Shown here: positions 59,510 to 64,000 of the stretch, in pieces
Layout: each line of letters begins with the position of its first letter
Numbering within the stretch: position 1 is the stretch's first letter
From: Aquila chrysaetos chrysaetos
Lineage: Eukaryota > Chordata > Aves > Accipitriformes > Accipitridae
Assembly: GCF_900496995.4 (NCBI RefSeq)
Contig: NC_044022.1
Span: 19,978,938-20,042,937 of the forward strand
Reading direction: 5' to 3'
Length of the DNA stretch: 64,000 nt
The notes under the pieces: model-generated
What the model saw: only the letters and a program-made list of their open reading frames with translations
What the model was told of the DNA's origin: nothing
Database searches by the model: none
Translations under genes and position numbers: made by a program

Positions 59510-60390
59510 AGCTCAATGGGACGAACCCCACCTCCCGATACGCCGGGCAGCCCTCCCTCACCGAGGGAGAGCGGGCTCCGCCGCCCCGGCCCCGCGCTCT
59601 CCCCTCGCCCACCGAGGCGCCATGGCTGCCCCTTCGCCGCCGCCCCGGGCGGGGACACGCCGCCTCTCCCGCCCTGCCCGCCATTTTCCTGCCGCCGCCC
59701 GCCCGGAGGGACGGCGAGCCCGGGGGAATCGCGCACTGTGCCCATAGCAAACCCCTCTGCGGCGTCGGGCGCAGGCAGGAGGAGGAGGAGGAGGAGGGTG
59801 CGGCGAGTGAGGCAGGCTCCCGGCGAGAGTGGCGGGCTCCCGGCCGCTTCTGCCGTGAGGAGCCGCCATGCCGACGGCCGCCGCCGCGCCGCCTCCCCCT
59901 CCGGCCGGTGAGACTGGTTCGCCCGCGCTCCTTCTTCCCCCTCCCGTCCTTCCCTCAGGGCTGGGGCCAGCCCCGGCTGCCCCCCCCCCGGGCACCGTCG
60001 CGGCGGCAGCTTCGGCCCCACAGCGGCGCCTCTCCCGCCTGGGCCGTGAGGGGAAAGCCCTGCCGGGCGGCGACGCCATGGCGCCGATGGGGAACGGGGC
60101 CCGCCGGCGGCCGCGCTCCCTCGGCTCTGCCTCTCCTGTTTTGCCCGAAACCCCCCGTCTGTGACAAGGGGGCTCCGCCGGCGCCCGCACGAAATGCCGA
60201 GATCGCTCAATATTCGCCCAAAGTGCGGGGAAAGGCGGCCGTCACCCCCAGGCTTAGCCGGCCGAGCCTGCGCTTCCCGAGCTGGAGGCGTTATCCCCGC
60301 ACGGGGCCCAGCAGCGCGGCCTTCGCCTGCAGCCCGGGCTGGCTGGGGCTGGCGGCCTCCCCTCGGCCCCTGGAGCTGCATAGGACTGGG
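59510..60390. promoter_or_regulatory. ANKRD42: CpG island promoter of ANKRD42
   Basis: Dense GC/CpG over about 0.9 kb around the first exon, with GGAGGA purine repeats near 59778 and a GCCATTTTCC (YY1-like) element at 59681. Long frames on both strands across it are composition artefacts. Transcription probably begins shortly before 59868. Confidence 0.8.
59868..59907 (+). CDS. ANKRD42: ANKRD42 exon 1 (start codon)
   Basis: ATG in a good context (GCCGCCATGC), then a short Ala/Pro-rich N terminus of 13 codons plus one base, ending at donor CCG|GTGAGA. The split base joins the first two of exon 2 as Ala. The low-complexity N terminus is not diagnostic alone; the assignment comes from frame continuity with exon 2 and the CpG island. 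Confidence 0.75.
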
Positions 60391-60828
60391 GGTTTTTTTT
60401 TGTGTTACAGAAATACTGGAAAGCCTAAAATTGTCTCTTTCCCCCGTTCTGAGCCATATGCTTCTTCGCTTCATTTCTTTCAATGAATTTTGGGCAGGTA
60501 CTCGTCTCAAAATGCCGTCTTAATTCTTTCTGCAAAGGAGTTTTCTCTTAGAACGTCCAATGAGCATTTGATAACAGTTCTGATAAAAAATTGCACTGAA
60601 ATTATAGAACCTGTCCTTCACTTTCAAACATATTTTTTACAGAATTCATGTTAACAGCTGTTTACTGAACTTCAGTCCCAGGGCAGCTGCCTTCGGCTTG
60701 TTCGTGGTGGCCTGCGCCAAGAAGCCGTGCAACAGCACTTGGCGTCGATCTCCGTACAGTTATAGGTCTCCAGAGGGAGAAGGGAGATGAATCCACTCCA
60801 CTGCAGGCCTTGTCGTTTGCTTTTGTTC

Positions 60829-60866
60829 TGGATTAAAAAAAAAAAAAAAAAAAAAAAAATGGATTA
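60829..60866. repeat. 25-A tract between 7-bp direct repeats
   Basis: An uninterrupted run of 25 A (60835-60859) flanked by TGGATTA on both sides (60829-60835 and 60860-60866, sharing the boundary A). Confidence 0.85.
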
Positions 60867-61087
60867 CCTTGAACTTGGTGCACTGGAACATTGTGTTAAA
60901 CACATTAGTACGTTGGCAAGTAGTGTAATTGGCCAGATCTTCCTCTGATGTAAGTCTGTATAATTGTGTTGAAGTCTGTAACCCTCACTTGGCATAATGA
61001 GAAATGGCTCCCTTGTGGGAAAGCTATGTCCTGGTGATACTGTCTCTTTAAAAAAACAAATTACAAAACATACTTAGATATTATTTG

Positions 61088-61150
61088 GAAACATGAACTA
61101 GATGACCTCCTGAGGTCCCTTCCAAGCTGAATTATTCTGTGTTTCTATGT
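61088..61150 (+). mobile_element. CR1 LINE 3' end fragment
   Basis: GATGACCTCCTGAGGTCCC, then TTCCAAGCTGAA and ATTCTGTGTTTCTATG match the conserved 3' terminus of avian CR1 elements, including the closing ATTCTRTG-type octamer repeat. Only the 3' end is recognisable, as for most CR1 copies, which are 5'-truncated and lack target duplications. Confidence 0.85.
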
Positions 61151-62171
61151 TGCTGCTGTTTGTTCATACAGTATTTTGCATGATGGAGTCCCGGTTCCTA
61201 ACTGAAGCCGCTTTGTGCAGGGCAGCGATCCAGACTGCTTAGCTGGGGGAGGTGGAAGTGGAGAGATACACAGCCACGAGATCAAGTGGTGTGTTACAGC
61301 ACGGGGTGTGTTACTGTCAGCCTGGATTACAGAAACAGCTTCAGCCCTCTTTTCTTCTCTGTGGCAACCCCAAATCTGCTTGAGCACTACTGTCACGCTA
61401 CAGATCACATGAAAATAGTCACTGGTAAACTGCAAAGGCTGTTTTTAACCATATTTAGTAGTTTTTTACATGTATCACAAACACGTTCATGCAATATCTT
61501 ATTTATATTCTTTAATATTTTTTATCTCAAATTGTGTAATGATTTTAACTACTACTACCATTTCTTCTCCGTAGGTGGAGAAGCTGAGGCACTAATACCT
61601 TAAGACCTACATTTTCATGCTTGCTTGACTTGAAAAACAGTATCCCACCTCTTCAAGACTTCTGACAGCGTGAAATCTAATGAAACAGTGTTAGTGCATT
61701 TTGGTACTGGAATGATGACTGCTCTAGAAGGTGATTACTAATTGTTTCAGGTTCCTCTTATGCTTGGCTATCTTCAGTTAGCGCCCCCTCAGCCATTAGA
61801 TCTACTTACATATATTTCTGTTTACAAGTTCTGGCAAGATATCAGGGTGCTGCAAGGGGGTTTGAATATGTAACGCCCATTGTTTCCAGTCACGTAGTTA
61901 ATTAGTGGAAAGGCCTGAAGGAGAACACAAGTTATTTGATCCCATAGCCTGGTGATGGATTTTTTTTTTTGACCCCGCTGCTTCTACATTTAGAGTTTGA
62001 TTCTGTGCCACTGAGGTCAGTGAAAATGTTATTGACTTTGGTGGGAGCAAAATATCAGGCAGTTCTAGCAAGAGAGCAACATAGGATGACTAACACATTG
62101 TATAAAGAACTGCTTTTCTACATCAGATTCAATTTTGACATCAGTTTGTGTTGAAGCTGATCTGTGCAGCT

Positions 62172-62541
62172 CAGTCAAGAGCAGTTACGTGGTACGCTCA
62201 CTTGGTGAAGGCTCTGGTGCCCTCCAGTGTGATATGCCATGCTGTGCCAAGTCCTTAGGCAGCCAGCAGCAGGAGCATGGCCATGTGGAGCACCTGGGAA
62301 GTGATGGCTGAAAGCTTGTTGGTCCAAGTGAGAAGCCTCCCTGGTCTCGTACTTGAAAATGTGATTAATGAAAGAGTTTGTGATGCCTACGGTTCTGGAA
62401 GAGAGCCAGTGTTGGGGTGGGCCTGCTGCAGCATTTGCATACATAGATGGAGTAGTTGTGCTTCCTGCTGTTGCTGTGCTTCTTGTCATCTTTCTTCTGG
62501 TCTTACTCTTTCGGGCCCTTTTCTGGGGCTGGAGGGGGCAT
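62172..62541 (-). pseudogene. Histone H2B pseudogene, antisense in ANKRD42 intron 1
   Basis: On the minus strand an ATG at 62541 opens a reading that follows histone H2B nearly end to end: a Pro/Lys-rich tail (MPPPAPEKG, then QKKDDKK after a stop), SRKHNYSIYVCK, SSRTVGITNSFINHIF, EASHL, NKLSAITSQ, then EGTRAFTK. At least two frameshifts and several stops interrupt it, and the tail is shorter than usual. About 370 bases, close to the 381-base H2B coding length, with no introns. It is non-functional as H2B. The open + strand frame over the same bases with a hydrophobic stretch is just its antisense. Confidence 0.88.
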
Positions 62542-62757
62542 GGCTGTCTCAGTTTTTTGCATACTGCTCTGTTTCTGATAAACAAAAGAAGTGACTTTGG
62601 ATCCCTGCTGATAGGAATCTCAATCTCATACATTACTCCGAACATCTTGGTTGGTTCCTGTGAAGCTGATACTCTGATGTTTCTTTGATTCATCGCTTAT
62701 TTCCTCTCTCTTAAATGTTGCTGAACTGACTAATGCCCTTTTCTTATTCCTCACTAG

Positions 62758-62921
62758 CTGTCAAGAAGAAGCAAAATTGTACTAGTGTTCACGAGGCAGT
62801 GAAAGCTGGTGATGTAGAACAGCTTGCATCAATGATAAAAAGTGGAACTGGTATTAATGAGGTGGATTTAGTCCACAAATTCACACCGTTGCACTGTGCT
62901 GCACACTGTGGAAGTCTGGAG
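62758..62921 (+). CDS. ANKRD42: ANKRD42 exon 2 (first ankyrin repeat)
   Basis: 164 bases, entered in phase 1, ending GAG|GTAAAA. Encodes KKKQNCTSVHEAVKAGDVEQ, then INEVDLVHKFTPLHCAAHCGSLE. The HEAVKAGDVEQL and TPLHxAAHxGSLE patterns are an ankyrin repeat and fit the start of ANKRD42. Ankyrin repeats mediate protein binding; the specific role of ANKRD42 is poorly known. The usual TPLH-Trp is Cys here. Remaining exons lie beyond the window. Confidence 0.88.
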
Positions 62922-64000
62922 GTAAAACATTATGTTAGTGTTCACACACAGCAAGGTTTTTATAAGTTAATGTTTTCCTTTTTTGGGAAAGGCTGGACAC
63001 AAACCTGATAGCTTTGGTCAAGCTAAATCAATTAATCTCTGCCTGTTTTTCTCTTTAAATATATTCAACAAGAGCAGAAGTACAGTGTTTTAGGTTTTCA
63101 TTTTGCCTTTCTGAAGCCCCAGGCAGTTTATATAGGCAACATTGCCAGATTTTACAAAATCAGTGATTTTCTTACTCTGAGCAAAGTGTGCCCTATGGTC
63201 TTCCTTCTAGACTCATGGCCTTCTTTTGTCCCTATTCTGTTTTCCCCTTCTCTTGGGACACCTAGAACATCCTGTAGGATATGTAAAATATTCTGAAGGT
63301 GATTGAAACAGGTGAGAAGTGACATGAAAACATGTTCATTCTGTTTACCAATGTCCTGTCCCATGCCTCATTCTCTATAGAAACAGTCCTAATACATTTT
63401 ATTTTAATAAATGAAAACGTTGAATATTGATGGAGAAATCAGCAGGTGCTTGCAAGAATGTTTTGAACGTCCAGAAGAACTGAACTGCTGTATTCAGCAC
63501 AACGTTCACCTTCTTGTTGCAGCCTCCTTGTACAATCTTTAAAGCGATCTAACCTTGAAGCAACAAGGCCATGAATAACCATATAAAAATTCATGTCCCA
63601 AAGGAAAGAATGTAAAGTTCTTGCTTGACTCAAGAAATACTAACTGCAGTGCTGTTTCTGGAATGTACAGAAACTGTCAAGAAAATGCTGATCATCATGT
63701 TGTCAACCCTAAAAATAGATTGCTTACCACCCTTTTCTGCCTCTATAAATTCTGCCATTTTTCATTTGACTCTCTGACTTTGTAATCAATGTATTAGACT
63801 TTATTGAATTATCTGTCATCTATTTGTCACTAAGCTCCTTGGTGGAAACAGTGGAGGAACCGGAGCTGTAGGCTGACCTAAAAGAAGATAATAAATCATA
63901 ATAATATGTAATAAAAACTTTTAACTGGTCCTCTAGCTGGTTTTGGATAGCCCATAAAGCTTTCCATTGCAAGCAGTAATATCTGCTGAAAAAAAGGTGG
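62922..64000 (+). other. ANKRD42: ANKRD42 intron 2 (partial)
   Basis: The rest of the window is intron-like AT-rich sequence with no further ankyrin exon, repeat or RNA gene that I recognise. Confidence 0.65.

Larger units (their letters stand above)
59908..62757 (+). other. ANKRD42: ANKRD42 intron 1
   Basis: 2.85 kb. Contains a 25-A tract (60835-60859), a CR1 3' tail (about 61088-61150) and an antisense histone H2B pseudogene (about 62172-62541). The acceptor is CTCACTAG. Confidence 0.8.

Noticed and set aside
59107-60510. 467-residue minus-strand and 359-residue plus-strand open frames over the ANKRD42 CpG island
   Set aside because: Stop-poor because of GC composition. They are rich in Gly, Pro, Arg and Ala, overlap each other on opposite strands, and show no domain. 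The real coding part is the 40-base exon 1.
62368-62688. Plus-strand 106-residue frame with a membrane-like hydrophobic stretch
   Set aside because: It is the antisense of the H2B pseudogene; the hydrophobic stretch is the complement of the Lys-rich H2B tail region.

Overview
The window looks like avian nuclear DNA. It has a CR1-type LINE 3' end (about 61088-61150), a solo LTR of a type I associate with Neoaves (13526-14105), and two vertebrate genes in the order known from amniotes, PCF11 then ANKRD42, both on the + strand. The species cannot be named from this alone.

Layout. 1-430 is a GC/CpG-rich island at the left edge. By conserved synteny it may be the promoter end of RAB30, which lies divergently upstream of PCF11 in mammals, but no RAB30 coding sequence is visible. 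0.43-36 kb is gene-poor. It holds an AT-rich block, a solo LTR with a 5-bp target duplication, two 100-bp copies of an unidentified sequence 1.8 kb apart, and a complete gammaretrovirus-like (class I) endogenous provirus at 21745-30195. The two 608-bp LTRs of the provirus differ at only one position, so it is young, yet its pol is broken by two frameshifts and one stop. Its env is open but has an unusually short surface subunit.

36.1-38.3 kb is the CpG island and promoter of PCF11. It contains eight same-strand CCAAT boxes, a 60-bp tandem duplication and a 33-bp x3 G-rich repeat. PCF11 occupies 37379-57267 as 16 coding exons, joined here from reading frame, splice sites and family resemblance, and predicts about 1708 residues. 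The order is an N-terminal CID, a glutamine-rich helix, a charged RS-like linker, a long FEGP-type repeat region, then two zinc fingers flanking a CLP1-binding-like segment. Intron 1 has a very weak splice donor and a strong internal polyadenylation site, as expected for the premature-termination autoregulation described for vertebrate PCF11. Several poly(A) signals follow the stop codon.

59.5-60.4 kb is the next CpG island, driving ANKRD42. Its exon 1 (59868-59907) and exon 2 (62758-62921, start of the ankyrin repeats) are in the window and the rest lies beyond the right edge. Intron 1 of ANKRD42 carries a CR1 tail, a 25-A tract flanked by 7-bp direct repeats, and a decayed antisense histone H2B pseudogene (about 62172-62541).

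Functionally, PCF11 is a core 3'-end processing and transcription termination factor, and the features in its own intron 1 suggest that it limits its own output. ANKRD42 is an ankyrin-repeat protein of poorly defined role. The provirus and LTRs are separate, later arrivals.
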